Position numbers and translations under genes: made by a program. A stretch of DNA of 64,000 nt from Chitinophagaceae bacterium (GTDB lineage: Bacteria > Bacteroidota > Bacteroidia > Chitinophagales > Chitinophagaceae): the NCBI GenBank assembly GCA_021151685.1, contig JAGKWS010000003.1, forward strand, positions 16,841 through 80,840, in the 5' to 3' direction. This document shows, one piece after another, positions 26,049-35,244 of this stretch. The number at the start of each line of letters is the position of its first letter. Position 1 is the stretch's first letter. A model generated the notes under the pieces. That model saw nothing but the letters and a program-made list of their open reading frames with translations. It did no database searches and was not told the origin of the DNA.

Positions 26049-26873
26049 ATGTCGCCCGAGCAGTTTTTCGATCTGCTATTGAAAGAGTTGGAAGTGCATA
26101 CCGAAATGCAACCCTACTATAAGTTCCTCGGCAATCAATCGTCATGGCACTTCAGAAGGAACTACTTTTTGCAGCGGCTGCGCTACATTCAGAAGTACCT
26201 TGTAGCCGGTGGCAAACCCGACCCCAAGATTTGGGACTGTGGCTGCGGCTACGGCACTACCTGCTTGTATCTGGCTATGAATGGTATTTCCTCGCATGGT
26301 ACTACATTAGAGTTCTATTACGAAACGGTACAGAAACGCCGCGAATACTGGAGCCGTTATGGCGACACCTCGCTGTTTACCTGTAGCTACGAAAACCTAT
26401 TCGATAACGCACCTGCCGCCAATTCTTACGATTGGATAATTGTACAAGATACGCTGCACCATCTGGAGCCTATCAACGATGCGCTACAGATATTTCATAA
26501 CGCCCTGCGCCCCGGTGGCCGCATACTGTCTATAGAAGAAAATGGCTCCAACATCATTCAGCGGGCCAAGCTCTATAAATACAGGGGCAACAAGCGCATC
26601 ATCTCGATATGGGATGAAAAACTACAGAAGGAAATTCTGATTGGTAACGAAAACATACGCAGTCTGGCGGCATGGAGGCAACTGTTTGTAGCCAACCATT
26701 TTGCCATTGCCGACAGCAGTGTACAATATGTGCGCTATTACCTGCCTGTTACCTACCGTTTCGCTGATGCCGAAAAACTGCTGCAACAGGAAGAAGAAAT
26801 ACAATCTACCCCCGGTGTGCGCCGTGAGTACCTATTCTTTGGTTTAAATTTTGTAGCCGAGAAAAGACCGTAA
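26049..26873 (+). CDS. Class I SAM-dependent methyltransferase
   Basis: The ATG at 26049 (MSPEQFFDLLLKELE) gives 274 residues and lies after a promoter-like box; an in-frame ATG at 25935 would place the box inside the gene. The SAM-binding motif I is WDCGCGYGTTCLYLAMNG, with an acidic residue ending the next strand (TTLEFYYETV). DWIIVQDTLHHLEPIND is the motif IV/post region, and RPGGRILSIEENG follows. These mark a small-molecule-type methyltransferase of the UbiE/Coq5-like group. The substrate is unknown. It is convergent with ade. Confidence 0.85.
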   Translation: MSPEQFFDLLLKELEVHTEMQPYYKFLGNQSSWHFRRNYFLQRLRYIQKYLVAGGKPDPKIWDCGCGYGTTCLYLAMNGISSHGTTLEFYYETVQKRREYWSRYGDTSLFTCSYENLFDNAPAANSYDWIIVQDTLHHLEPINDALQIFHNALRPGGRILSIEENGSNIIQRAKLYKYRGNKRIISIWDEKLQKEILIGNENIRSLAAWRQLFVANHFAIADSSVQYVRYYLPVTYRFADAEKLLQQEEEIQSTPGVRREYLFFGLNFVAEKRP

Positions 26874-26895
26874 CCGTCTGTTGTGCTCCCCCGAG

Positions 26896-28530
26896 CTATT
26901 CGGGCTGTTGCAGGGTGGTGAATGCAAACTGCGCACCATCGAACAACCCTTTATCGCTCAGCTTCAGGGCTGGTATCACCAATAGTGCCATAAATGACAG
27001 TGTCATAAACGGTGCCTGCATGGATGTACCCAATTGTTTGGCCAGTTGGTCTATATGGGTGTAGGCTGCTGCCACTTTATGCCCTTCCTCGCCCGACATA
27101 AGCCCGGCCACAGGCAGTGGCATGGTATGTACCGCTCCTTGTACGTTGGCAACGGCTATACCTCCGTTACATTTTATAAGTGCATTTACAGCGATACACA
27201 TTGCTTCATCGGTAACACCTACCACTATTATGTTGTGGCAGTCGTGCCCCACCGTAGATGCTATGGCTCCCTCTTTGAGTCCGAAATTGGTGATAAATGC
27301 CACCGCCACAGCTGCCATAGGTTCATATCGGTTCACAACGGCTATTTTCAGTACATCGGTAAGGGTATTGCTTACCAGCAAACCATTGACAATGGTGGGT
27401 GGCACCATTTTTTCGCCGGTTACCAATTGGCCTTCGTTGGCTACTATTACCCGCAGCAAGCCATCACCATTGGCATGTACGGCGAAGTCTGCTTCCTTGC
27501 GCGGCTCTGCTACAAACGAGTTAATAACCCCTGCTGCGCTATAAGCAATCAACGACTTTCCGGCATCGGCCACCAACTGTCCATTGATCCATGTTTGCAA
27601 AACACCGAAGTGCTGTAGCGAATCTACCACCACAAAGTCGGCCGGGTCGCCGGCACGCAGCAGGCCTACCGGTAATTTGTAATGCGTTACAGGGTTCACA
27701 CTGGCCGCACGCAGCACATCATACACATTGTACCCCTTAGCCACCGCCCGGCGCACCAGCTCGTTGATGTGGTGCATCACCAACTCATCGGGATGTTTAT
27801 CGTCGCTGCACAGCATCACCCTTTCGGGATACGTGTGTAGCAATGGATGCAGGGCTTCAAAATTTTTAGCGGCACTACCTTCCCGTATCAGAATGTGCAT
27901 ACCGGCTGCTATCTTATCGAGTGCTTCATCCAATGCAAAACATTCATGGTCGGTTGAGATGCCTGCACTGGCATAAGTAACCACATCGGCACCACGCATA
28001 CCGGGCGCATGACCGTCTACGGGCTTTCCTGCGGCATGGGCTGCAGCTATTTTGGCCATAACACCGGGGTCTTTATACAGCACACCGGGGTAGTTCATCA
28101 TTTCGGAAAGGTACCAGATATCGTCATCGGCAAGCAGGGCGGCTACATCGCGGGCATCTAAGGTTGCTCCCGCTGTTTCGAATGTTGTGGCGGGCACGCA
28201 AGAAGGGGCTCCAAAAAAGAACTTGAAAGGGGTCTGTTTGGCATTGTCTATCATGTACCGCACTCCCTCCATACCACATACATTGGCTATCTCATGCGGG
28301 TCTGACACGGTAGCCACAGTGCCATGTACCACAGCCATAGGCGCAAATGCCGATGGCACCAGCATAGAACTTTCTATGTGTATATGCGCATCTACAAATC
28401 CGGGGATGATGTATTGCTGCGGTGCAGCATCTATCTCTTGTACCGATACAATTTTGCCATCGGCAATGTGCAATTCTGCGGCATATGTGCGGCGTTGCCA
28501 TACATCTACCAGCTGCCCCCTTATAATCAT
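26896..28530 (-). CDS. ade: Adenine deaminase
   Basis: Ade converts adenine to hypoxanthine and ammonia, a purine-salvage step in the cytoplasm. The 544-residue length fits. The amidohydrolase metal site is seen in IPGFVDAHIHIESSMLVPSAF (HxH), followed by VVHGTVATVSDPHEIANVCG. DGHAPG, TDHECF and CSDDKHPDEL provide further ligands of the bimetal centre. The C-terminal part has VGHDCHNIIVVG, another family segment. The globin gene ends nine bases upstream on the same strand, so the two are probably one transcript. Confidence 0.95.
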   Translation of the reverse strand: MIIRGQLVDVWQRRTYAAELHIADGKIVSVQEIDAAPQQYIIPGFVDAHIHIESSMLVPSAFAPMAVVHGTVATVSDPHEIANVCGMEGVRYMIDNAKQTPFKFFFGAPSCVPATTFETAGATLDARDVAALLADDDIWYLSEMMNYPGVLYKDPGVMAKIAAAHAAGKPVDGHAPGMRGADVVTYASAGISTDHECFALDEALDKIAAGMHILIREGSAAKNFEALHPLLHTYPERVMLCSDDKHPDELVMHHINELVRRAVAKGYNVYDVLRAASVNPVTHYKLPVGLLRAGDPADFVVVDSLQHFGVLQTWINGQLVADAGKSLIAYSAAGVINSFVAEPRKEADFAVHANGDGLLRVIVANEGQLVTGEKMVPPTIVNGLLVSNTLTDVLKIAVVNRYEPMAAVAVAFITNFGLKEGAIASTVGHDCHNIIVVGVTDEAMCIAVNALIKCNGGIAVANVQGAVHTMPLPVAGLMSGEEGHKVAAAYTHIDQLAKQLGTSMQAPFMTLSFMALLVIPALKLSDKGLFDGAQFAFTTLQQPE

Positions 28531-28539
28531 GACAATTTT

Positions 28540-28935
28540 CTAATTCAGAGTTTCAAAACCTTCGCGGCTCATCTCTACTTTCATCCGTATGAGGTTCGCC
28601 ATCAATTCTGCTTTGTTTTTAGCCATGTCGGCAATTTCCCCGGCATACATACCATCTACAGTAGTAGTCCATATAGCCACCCAACGCTCGAAGTGTGGCT
28701 TATCCATAGGCAGGCGTTTATCCAGATCGGTATGTTTGCGAACGGGGCTACCTGCATAACCGGGAGCACTGAACAGCACCATATCCCAAAACTGATACAT
28801 TATGGGCAGGTGATGACTCCAGTTGTCGCCTATGGCAGTATTAAAAATAGGCCCCAACAAATCATCGGCCCGCACAGTCGTATAAAATGCATCTATGAGC
28901 CGCTCAATATCGGCCCGGTTGGCAATATCATTCAT
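28540..28935 (-). CDS. Group III truncated haemoglobin
   Basis: The ATG at 28935 (MNDIANRADIERLIDAFYTTV) gives 131 residues, typical for group III truncated globins; the open frame to 28971 is not homologous. The distal region is FYTTVRADDLLGPIF, and the proximal histidine is expected in SPVRKHTDLDKRLPM. HFERWVAIWTTTVDGMYAG is the conserved C-terminal helix. Members bind haem and react with oxygen or nitric oxide. The gene has a TATCTTTG box 14 bases upstream. It probably leads an operon with ade, an unexpected pairing. Confidence 0.88.
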   Translation of the reverse strand: MNDIANRADIERLIDAFYTTVRADDLLGPIFNTAIGDNWSHHLPIMYQFWDMVLFSAPGYAGSPVRKHTDLDKRLPMDKPHFERWVAIWTTTVDGMYAGEIADMAKNKAELMANLIRMKVEMSREGFETLN

Positions 28936-28949
28936 ACGTTTAGTTTTCT

Positions 28950-28957
28950 CAAAGATA
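28950..28957 (-). promoter_or_regulatory. TAnnTTTG -7 box for the globin-ade operon
   Basis: TATCTTTG on the minus strand ends 14 bases before the ATG at 28935. Confidence 0.5.
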
Positions 28958-29082
28958 GTAACCCACCACAAGACTAACTACAGATAAGAACAATATTAAA
29001 AAACACATTCTATAATATTTTTATTCACCATTTCTTTTCAGCTCTAAGCACAAGATATCCGCCCGTCAATCTCTTTTGTCAA

Positions 29083-29090
29083 TAGCTTTG
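29083..29090 (+). promoter_or_regulatory. TAnnTTTG -7 box for xerD
   Basis: TAGCTTTG ends four bases before the ATG at 29095. If used, the transcript would start at or within the first codons, i.e. leaderless or nearly so. Confidence 0.42.
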
Positions 29091-29094
29091 CACC

Positions 29095-30000
29095 ATGTGG
29101 CCGTCGTTTATCAAGGGGTTCAGGGCGTATCTGCAATTAGAGCGGTCTATGTCGGCCAATACTGTAGAGGCTTATCTGCGAGACATAACCATGCTGCAAC
29201 GGCATATAGAGACCAACTATGCCGGCCTACCCATACCGCAAATAACGCTGGAACACCTGCGTACCCTCACCCAAGAAATTGCCGAACTGGGACTTGCTGC
29301 TACCACTCAAGCCCGCATCCTTAGTGGTATCCGTTCGTTCTTTGGCTATCTGATGCTGGAAGATGTAATAGACAACGACCCATCGGAATTGTTGGACTTT
29401 CCGAAGCCCAAACGTGCGTTGCCGCACGTACTGAGCGTGGCCGAGATAGACCAACTATTCGCTGCCATAGACCACAGCCGGCCAGATGGCCAGCGTAACC
29501 GGGCCATGCTGGAGGTAATGTATAGTTGTGGTCTTCGGGTATCGGAACTGATAACCCTACGCATATCGCAGTTGCATACCGAAGTGGGTTACATAAGGGT
29601 TACCGGCAAGGGCGACAAAGAACGATTGGTACCCATAGGCGATGCCGCCATTAAGCAAATAGATTTATACCAGAGATACACGCGTACACAAGTACCCGTG
29701 GTAAAAAAGGGGAACGAAGACTATCTGTTCCTCAACAAATTCGGGGCAAAACTATCGCGGGTGATGGTGTTCTACATCATTAAAGACCTTGCCGCAAAGG
29801 CCCGCATCAGCAGCGAGATTCATCCGCACACGCTGCGGCACTCTTTTGCCACCCACCTTGTAGAAAACGGAGCAGACCTGCGTGCCGTACAAACTATGCT
29901 TGGGCATGCCAGCATTACTACTACAGAAATTTACACCCATCTGGACCGTACTTTTCTGCGCAATACGCTGGAGCAGTACCACCCCCGTTACAAACAATAA
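29095..30000 (+). CDS. xerD: Tyrosine recombinase XerD
   Basis: XerD resolves chromosome dimers at dif together with XerC. The 301 residues hold an N-terminal SAM-like DNA-binding domain (FIKGFRAYLQLERSMSANTVEAYLRDI) and a catalytic domain. All catalytic residues are visible: Arg in SCGLRVSELI, Lys in TGKGDKERLVPIG, His/Arg in HPHTLRHSFATHLVENGADL, His in MLGHASITTTEIYTH and the Tyr nucleophile in EIYTHLD. A chromosomal housekeeping role rather than an integrase is inferred from length and from the absence of phage genes. XerC is the alternative. Confidence 0.9.
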   Translation: MWPSFIKGFRAYLQLERSMSANTVEAYLRDITMLQRHIETNYAGLPIPQITLEHLRTLTQEIAELGLAATTQARILSGIRSFFGYLMLEDVIDNDPSELLDFPKPKRALPHVLSVAEIDQLFAAIDHSRPDGQRNRAMLEVMYSCGLRVSELITLRISQLHTEVGYIRVTGKGDKERLVPIGDAAIKQIDLYQRYTRTQVPVVKKGNEDYLFLNKFGAKLSRVMVFYIIKDLAAKARISSEIHPHTLRHSFATHLVENGADLRAVQTMLGHASITTTEIYTHLDRTFLRNTLEQYHPRYKQ

Positions 30001-30015
30001 TTCTCAGACAAACTC

Positions 30016-31026
30016 TTATAGTCTTTGGTATTCCCACTGTGGGCTACCCTTTGCCCCCTGCGCATTGTAAAAGCCTGTAAAACGCAACTTGTACACCATA
30101 CCTTCGGCATCGCGAATGAGGTATTTGTTTTTGGTGCGAATAGCGTAAGAAACGCCATTATAAGCCTTCCAGTCGTACCCTATTACGCCCATATCGGCCA
30201 GGAAAAGGTCTTGATTGACTGAAGCAAAACCCAGACTTGTAAAATCTGATACAGTATCGAGATATGCTGTAGTGTTGTATCGGTTCAGCAGGCAACCGGT
30301 AACCAGATAGGGTGTTACCGGAATCTGATCATAGAATACAAATGTGTATTGTGTAAACACTAAATCCCAACTCTGTTTGGGGGGCTCTACCGTCAGTTGC
30401 TGATTGGTAGTAAGCGATACAAAAGACAAATTGTACAGGCTGTCTTTTTTTACCTGTAGATGGGTAGCCACACCGTCAGTCAGGTTGGCAAAACTGATGT
30501 TATAGCTACTATCCGTAACGGCAGTTAGTTGCAGTTTTGCCCATCCCTGATGCTTGCCCATAGGGTCGAAACCACGGTCTATAATATACACCGGCTTTTT
30601 TGTACGCCAGTCGCCTACGGCCGTACTGTCCCAACTGCCTGTAGGTGAGTCCCACCGTCTATTCTCGGCAAATCCGGCGGTATCGGCAAAACTGACACTA
30701 CCAAAATCGGCCGCATTGGCTTGCATGGCATACATGGCACGCGCACTGTTCAGCACCACATGGTAGCCATCGGCCGTGGTCTCGAATCCCAAATCCCAAA
30801 TTGTTTTTTCATTTTTTCCTACAACGGTATTGGTTTTCAAATCGTAGTAAATCTGGTACTTATAGAGCGGATCCATGTCTACGCCTGCAACCAGCACATC
30901 GCCTGCCTCGTGGGGTGTTACGGGTAGTTCTTTTCGCAAACAGGAGGTAAGCAGCAACATAAATATACCAACACCCGAAAAATTATACAGAATTGAAGAA
31001 CGAAAAAAAGTGTTCGTAGTAGTCAT
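30016..31026 (-). CDS. HmuY-family haem-binding lipoprotein
   Basis: The ATG at 31026 gives 336 residues with a lipoprotein signal ending at Cys29 (GIFMLLLTSC). The mature part shows two HmuY-type halves, each with a WDLGFET/WDLVFTQY segment, and a C-terminal GYDWKAYNGVSYAIRTKNKYLIRDAEG tail ending in LRFTGFYN, all typical of PF14064 proteins. HmuY proteins take haem from host or environment and hand it to a TonB receptor; here the receptor gene ends 28 bases upstream. Surface or outer-membrane location is inferred from the lipid anchor. Confidence 0.85.
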   Translation of the reverse strand: MTTTNTFFRSSILYNFSGVGIFMLLLTSCLRKELPVTPHEAGDVLVAGVDMDPLYKYQIYYDLKTNTVVGKNEKTIWDLGFETTADGYHVVLNSARAMYAMQANAADFGSVSFADTAGFAENRRWDSPTGSWDSTAVGDWRTKKPVYIIDRGFDPMGKHQGWAKLQLTAVTDSSYNISFANLTDGVATHLQVKKDSLYNLSFVSLTTNQQLTVEPPKQSWDLVFTQYTFVFYDQIPVTPYLVTGCLLNRYNTTAYLDTVSDFTSLGFASVNQDLFLADMGVIGYDWKAYNGVSYAIRTKNKYLIRDAEGMVYKLRFTGFYNAQGAKGSPQWEYQRL

Positions 31027-31054
31027 AGTCTTTACAGTATGATTGAATTTGGCA

Positions 31055-33298
31055 CTATTTTTTACCATGCAGGCGTATTTCTGTTTTCACAAAATAGTAC
31101 CGCCCCATGCCTACAGCTGCCGTTGTAGCAGCCGAAGAATGCGCACTGCCATCGCCCCCGCCCGATAGAATGTTGGTAACATCAAACAGATTTTTACACC
31201 CGCCTGCCAGCGTAATACGCTGATGCCACACTTTGGCAGACACTGTTACATCGGCCATATGATAACTTCCCATGCGCGATTGTTGCGGGGTGTTGGTATC
31301 GCTATTCAGTATATACACTACAGCACGGCCAGTGTACTTGTAAAATGCAGCAACAGACAAATTGTGCCAGGGAAACGTACGAGTAATACTGCCACGAACC
31401 TCGGGCGAATAACTGAAAGCAGGAACCGCCAATGTCTCGGATAGTTGGTTATATGTACCCATACAAGAGCCGCCAGCCGATGCCGACCATTTGCCTACCT
31501 GCACATCGGCATTTACCTGCATACCCTTGGTTACAAAATGACTAATGTTTTGGTACCAATATTCATTGGTAGCACCGCCGGGCTTCAGCACGAGTGTTAT
31601 CAGGTCACGTACATCATTGTACCAACCCGATACATTGAACCGCCAATTGGCTTCGCCCTGTTTTACCGCATATCCGGCCGATGCCAGCCAGTTGTCAGAC
31701 GATTCGGCCTTCAGATCTGTATTGCCATGTATGTTGTGGTTGATGTCTACAAAGTCGAAGTATAGATCCTTCAATCCCGGCTGGCGGAAACCTCTGGCCC
31801 AAGATGCACGAAGCGTAAAGTTGCCAGGCTTGTACATAGCATGCAGCGAGGGCACCAATGGTGCATTGTAGCGGGTGTTATAGGCCAATCGTAAACCGGG
31901 CCTCACTGTAACCTGGCTAAAAGGACGATATTCGGCACTGGCAAAGACGGCATAGTTTGCCATACGTTGCTCACGATCTGTTATCTGGGTACTATTGGCG
32001 TATTGTACATTCACATCATAACCGGCTTCGTAGTCCAGCTTGGCGTCCTTGTTGGCGGTAGCATAGGTAGCCCGGCTATTTACCTCACTGTATTTCGATG
32101 TATCCTGCAACGCAGGGTCTTTCGTCTCTGTAAGCGTGGTAAGGTCGTTGGCAATGTCTTCCTTTACACGTTTGTAAGCGTTGTAGGCCACAAATGCATT
32201 AATATGCGCCCCTTTGGGCATCTCCTGGTTCAGGTAGAGCGCATTATCTAACCGGGTGGTTAGAAAACGGTTATCAAAAGCCATCTCGCCATAAGGCAAC
32301 ATAGGCATACCCCTGTTGGTAATTATCTCATAAAAATTGCTACTCTTGTAATTGAGGCTGGTTTTTCCTCTTGAGTAAACGTACTGAATAGCTGCCTGAT
32401 ATTGCTCTCTGGGCTTCCACAACATCCATCTGCCGGTATCGGCTAATTGCGGGGTGTTTTCCAAAAAAGACGCTCCCCTACCCGGACTCCATCCGCCAAA
32501 GAAATTCCTGAAACCATCTATCCGCAATGAATGGGCACCACCCCTTATGCCACCACCAGCCGTTATATTATAGGTGCCGGGAGTTTCGTAATACGTACCG
32601 GCATATAGTTCGCTTTTGTTGGCTACCTGCTTGCGTGTTATCAGGTTAACGGTACCTGCTATAGCATCTGTACCATAAGATACCGACATGGGCCCTTTTA
32701 TGATCTCAACACGCTCTATATTGGCCAGGTTTATCTGCGACAAGTCTACAGCACCGTTCAGCTTGCCGGTAACAGGTACTCCGTCTATCAGTATCTTGGC
32801 ATCTGCCCCGTACCTGCGGCTTCCTTGCATGCTCATGGCCGTGCCCAATATGGGATCGTTGTCCATTCTTATCTCTAACTGGTTGGTCAGCACATCTTTC
32901 AGGTTTTGTGCTGCCATGGCTTCAATCTTTCTCCGGTCTATCACCTCTATCTTTTGCACGGCATTGTCGGCAGTACGTGCGCCATATTGCCCTGTCACTA
33001 CTACTTCCTGTATGGTTTCCGGCTCCAGCCACATCACCTTTGGCCAGCGGCCACCTATTGTATCTGTAGCCTTGCCATACCGCATGTTATGTACCGCTAT
33101 CGTCATGGGATAGCCACTGGCAGGCAACACAATGCGTCCACGGGCATCGGCCGTCAATACTGTATCCTTCCCGCCGTTTACGCTGCTCAGGTGTACCTGC
33201 ACCCCTGCGGGCACCCCATTATTGGCGGTGAGTTGCAAATGTTGTGCGGTGGCACTAACCGTGACAACACACAAAAGCATGGTCATTTTCAGGCGCAT
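31055..33298 (-). CDS. TonB-dependent haem/iron receptor (HmuR-like)
   Basis: A 747-residue outer-membrane receptor with signal peptide (MRLKMTMLLCVVTVSATAQ), a short carboxypeptidase-like beta-domain (about 20-100), a plug domain (VVTGQYGARTADNAVQKIEVID to VNLITRKQ) and a 22-strand barrel. The end (GGCKNLFDVTNILSGG then RYYFVKTEIRLHG) is like other receptors of this group. Context (HmuY genes on both sides of the operon) marks the ligand as haem or a related iron porphyrin. It lies one base after the small Cys-motif gene and 28 before the HmuY lipoprotein, all on one transcript. Confidence 0.92.
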   Translation of the reverse strand: MRLKMTMLLCVVTVSATAQHLQLTANNGVPAGVQVHLSSVNGGKDTVLTADARGRIVLPASGYPMTIAVHNMRYGKATDTIGGRWPKVMWLEPETIQEVVVTGQYGARTADNAVQKIEVIDRRKIEAMAAQNLKDVLTNQLEIRMDNDPILGTAMSMQGSRRYGADAKILIDGVPVTGKLNGAVDLSQINLANIERVEIIKGPMSVSYGTDAIAGTVNLITRKQVANKSELYAGTYYETPGTYNITAGGGIRGGAHSLRIDGFRNFFGGWSPGRGASFLENTPQLADTGRWMLWKPREQYQAAIQYVYSRGKTSLNYKSSNFYEIITNRGMPMLPYGEMAFDNRFLTTRLDNALYLNQEMPKGAHINAFVAYNAYKRVKEDIANDLTTLTETKDPALQDTSKYSEVNSRATYATANKDAKLDYEAGYDVNVQYANSTQITDREQRMANYAVFASAEYRPFSQVTVRPGLRLAYNTRYNAPLVPSLHAMYKPGNFTLRASWARGFRQPGLKDLYFDFVDINHNIHGNTDLKAESSDNWLASAGYAVKQGEANWRFNVSGWYNDVRDLITLVLKPGGATNEYWYQNISHFVTKGMQVNADVQVGKWSASAGGSCMGTYNQLSETLAVPAFSYSPEVRGSITRTFPWHNLSVAAFYKYTGRAVVYILNSDTNTPQQSRMGSYHMADVTVSAKVWHQRITLAGGCKNLFDVTNILSGGGDGSAHSSAATTAAVGMGRYYFVKTEIRLHGKK

Positions 33299-33299
33299 A

Positions 33300-33641
33300 T
33301 CAGTTCTTATAGGTAATCAACAAATCGTTATATAGCAGCTTACTGCACCCGCCTTTCAGTAATTCATGCAATTGTTTCAACTCTTGTGCGGTACACACCA
33401 TACCTACCGATGCCGAAGGCAATAACAAATGCTGACGCGACTCAAAACCATTCAGGCTGCGCGCATGAACTACATCGGCCATTCTATAAAAATCGTAGAA
33501 CTGATCTTTGGTAAATGATACTACTGTAGTGCCAAATGCCATCTGTACACGATTGCAATCGCAACATTGCATTACATAACCTTGTTCATTTTGATTCAGT
33601 GCGGTCCAGCTACACATAATGGATGGTTTAATATCAGACAA
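33300..33641 (-). CDS. DUF6686-like small protein with Cys motif
   Basis: A 113-residue cytoplasmic protein. QCCDCNRVQMAFGTTVVSFTKDQFYDFYRM is the conserved core, with a CC-x-C cluster, and LHELLKGGCSKL sits near the C-terminus. It resembles, from memory, the Bacteroidota family DUF6686 of unknown function. It lies one base before the TonB receptor gene and 27 after the PepSY-type gene, so it belongs to the haem operon. A metal- or haem-related role can be suspected from the cysteines and context only. Confidence 0.65.
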   Translation of the reverse strand: MSDIKPSIMCSWTALNQNEQGYVMQCCDCNRVQMAFGTTVVSFTKDQFYDFYRMADVVHARSLNGFESRQHLLLPSASVGMVCTAQELKQLHELLKGGCSKLLYNDLLITYKN

Positions 33642-33668
33642 TCAAATCATAGGGCTTGTTGGAGGGGG

Positions 33669-34241
33669 CTACAAAAATTCATGCACCAGCCAGAAAAGTA
33701 TTGGTGGCAGCAAGCCTGCTGCTATCAGCCATTTGCCCCGCCCCCCAATGCCATGTTTTCCTTTTAGTATAAACAGGCCGGTTACATTCAGTACTATCAG
33801 CAATACGGCAAATACATCTGCAAACCACTTCCACCCCTTTACACTGTTGCGGTGAAAGATATTGGTGTGGTAGAAGAGTGGCCTGCGGGCCACCTTCTCG
33901 TACACACCCATGTGGGTATCAAAGTTTACATGCAGCGATGCATTATCGTAGTATATTTTCACCTGCCCTTTTGTAGGCACATCATATACCTTGTACTTTT
34001 CTTCGCCCACCAGCTTGCCCAGCTCGTTTATCATAGCATGGTCTATAAGGGCCTGCTGCAGGGCAGCACTTACAGGTACGTCCTTTTTGGTAATCACAAA
34101 ATCGGGGTTCCAATCGTCCACATGGTTCAACGCCAGCCCCGACAGGCAATACACCACTATAAGCGTAGAAAAAAAATAACCTAAATCGCGATGTGTGGCT
34201 ACATTCAGTCGTCGCAACCACGTAAACTTTTTTACTGCCAT
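33669..34241 (-). CDS. PepSY-associated transmembrane protein
   Basis: A 190-residue inner-membrane protein: a first helix (LGYFFSTLIVVYCLSGLALNHV), an extracytoplasmic domain of about 110 residues (PTKGQVKIYYDNASLHVNFDTHMGVYEKVARRP), then two more helices (WFADVFAVLLIVLNVTGLFIL and WLIAAGLLPPILFWLVH). This is the PepSY-TM-like layout of Bacteroidota iron loci, where relatives act as ferric or haem-linked reductases. Conserved histidines (HRDLGYF, LFYHTNIFHRNSVKG) could bind haem. It is one base after the CbiX-like gene. The function is inferred from context. Confidence 0.78.
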   Translation of the reverse strand: MAVKKFTWLRRLNVATHRDLGYFFSTLIVVYCLSGLALNHVDDWNPDFVITKKDVPVSAALQQALIDHAMINELGKLVGEEKYKVYDVPTKGQVKIYYDNASLHVNFDTHMGVYEKVARRPLFYHTNIFHRNSVKGWKWFADVFAVLLIVLNVTGLFILKGKHGIGGRGKWLIAAGLLPPILFWLVHEFL

Positions 34242-34242
34242 T

Positions 34243-35211
34243 CTAATTTTTTACTACACTTTCATTCAGCACCTTGTCGGCAAACTGATTAGTTACATCT
34301 ACCACCCAATTCTGCACATTTTGGTCGGGCAGTATGGCATCGGCCACATAGGCTACCTTGTTTTTAGAATCCGGAATTTTTGCAATACCATCTCCTATGA
34401 TCTTTACCTGAAACATCTCGTCATGCGCTACCAGTACGGGCACTACAATTGCTTTCTTCGCCTGCTTTAATCCGCGGTTTATGGCTACTGTGGTAGAGTC
34501 GGGGCTATAACTGGCCACGTGCCCGCACCAGCCATAAGCAAACCCATGTATGCCTGTATGTTGCTGCACATAGGCACCTACTTTGTTCAGCATATCTGTC
34601 CACTCGGTATTATACGTATGGTCGCCATAGGCTATTAGCACCAGCGACTCTTCGGCACCATTTTTAGACAAGGCAGTGGCACGGCGTAGCAGGTTCTTTT
34701 GCAGCACATCGGTAAAATCGAGCAGGGGGGCAATGTGTACTTTTGCCTTGGGCGTAAAGCGTTCTATCTTCTCTATTTTCAGCGTCTCCATAGATTGAGG
34801 GTCTTCCTTCAGGCCCACTATGGTAGGAATATCATCGAATGAGTGCGTGCTTACTGTCAGGAATACCGGCACAATGATTACATCGGTACAGCCCTCTGCA
34901 TCGAATTCCTTGAGACGGGTTGCAATAGACGGCTCGGTGTACTCCATAAAGGCCGTCTTTATCGTCTGTATTTTACCGCTACCCATTATGGTATCAGTAA
35001 CACGTTTTTCCAAATCCAGCAGGGCATTGCGCCACGTTTCCGATCGCGACCCATGATTTACCAGCAACAGGCCTACTTTCTTCTCCTTGTTGATGGTTGT
35101 TGCTGTTTCTGTTTCGCCTTTATTGTTGCTATTACCACAACTGGCGAGCATAGTGGTGCCGATAGCCGCCAGCATGAGGCTGGCAGTTATCCATGTTTTT
35201 GTTTTGTTCAT
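34243..35211 (-). CDS. CbiX/SirB-like chelatase homologue, predicted lipoprotein
   Basis: The ATG at 35211 (322 residues) is chosen because it begins a lipoprotein signal (MNKTKTWITASLMLAAIGTT then MLASC, Cys25). The mature part has two CbiX/SirB-type halves: the first has VNHGSR (His53) and THSFDDIP (His123), the metal-binding histidines of sirohydrochlorin/cobalt chelatases; the second has AYGDH (His198) and VAHDEMF (His263). Known CbiX and SirB enzymes are cytoplasmic and insert Co or Fe into sirohydrochlorin; an exported, lipid-anchored form inside a haem-uptake operon is unusual. A role in removing or inserting porphyrin iron, or in haem binding, is inferred from context. Confidence 0.85.
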   Translation of the reverse strand: MNKTKTWITASLMLAAIGTTMLASCGNSNNKGETETATTINKEKKVGLLLVNHGSRSETWRNALLDLEKRVTDTIMGSGKIQTIKTAFMEYTEPSIATRLKEFDAEGCTDVIIVPVFLTVSTHSFDDIPTIVGLKEDPQSMETLKIEKIERFTPKAKVHIAPLLDFTDVLQKNLLRRATALSKNGAEESLVLIAYGDHTYNTEWTDMLNKVGAYVQQHTGIHGFAYGWCGHVASYSPDSTTVAINRGLKQAKKAIVVPVLVAHDEMFQVKIIGDGIAKIPDSKNKVAYVADAILPDQNVQNWVVDVTNQFADKVLNESVVKN

Positions 35212-35244
35212 TTTGTCTGTGTATTTCTGTTTGTTGTCGTCATT

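Noticed and set aside
29095..30000. XerD-like gene as an integrase of a mobile element
   Set aside because: Length and motifs fit the housekeeping recombinase, and no attachment repeats, phage or transposon genes are near.
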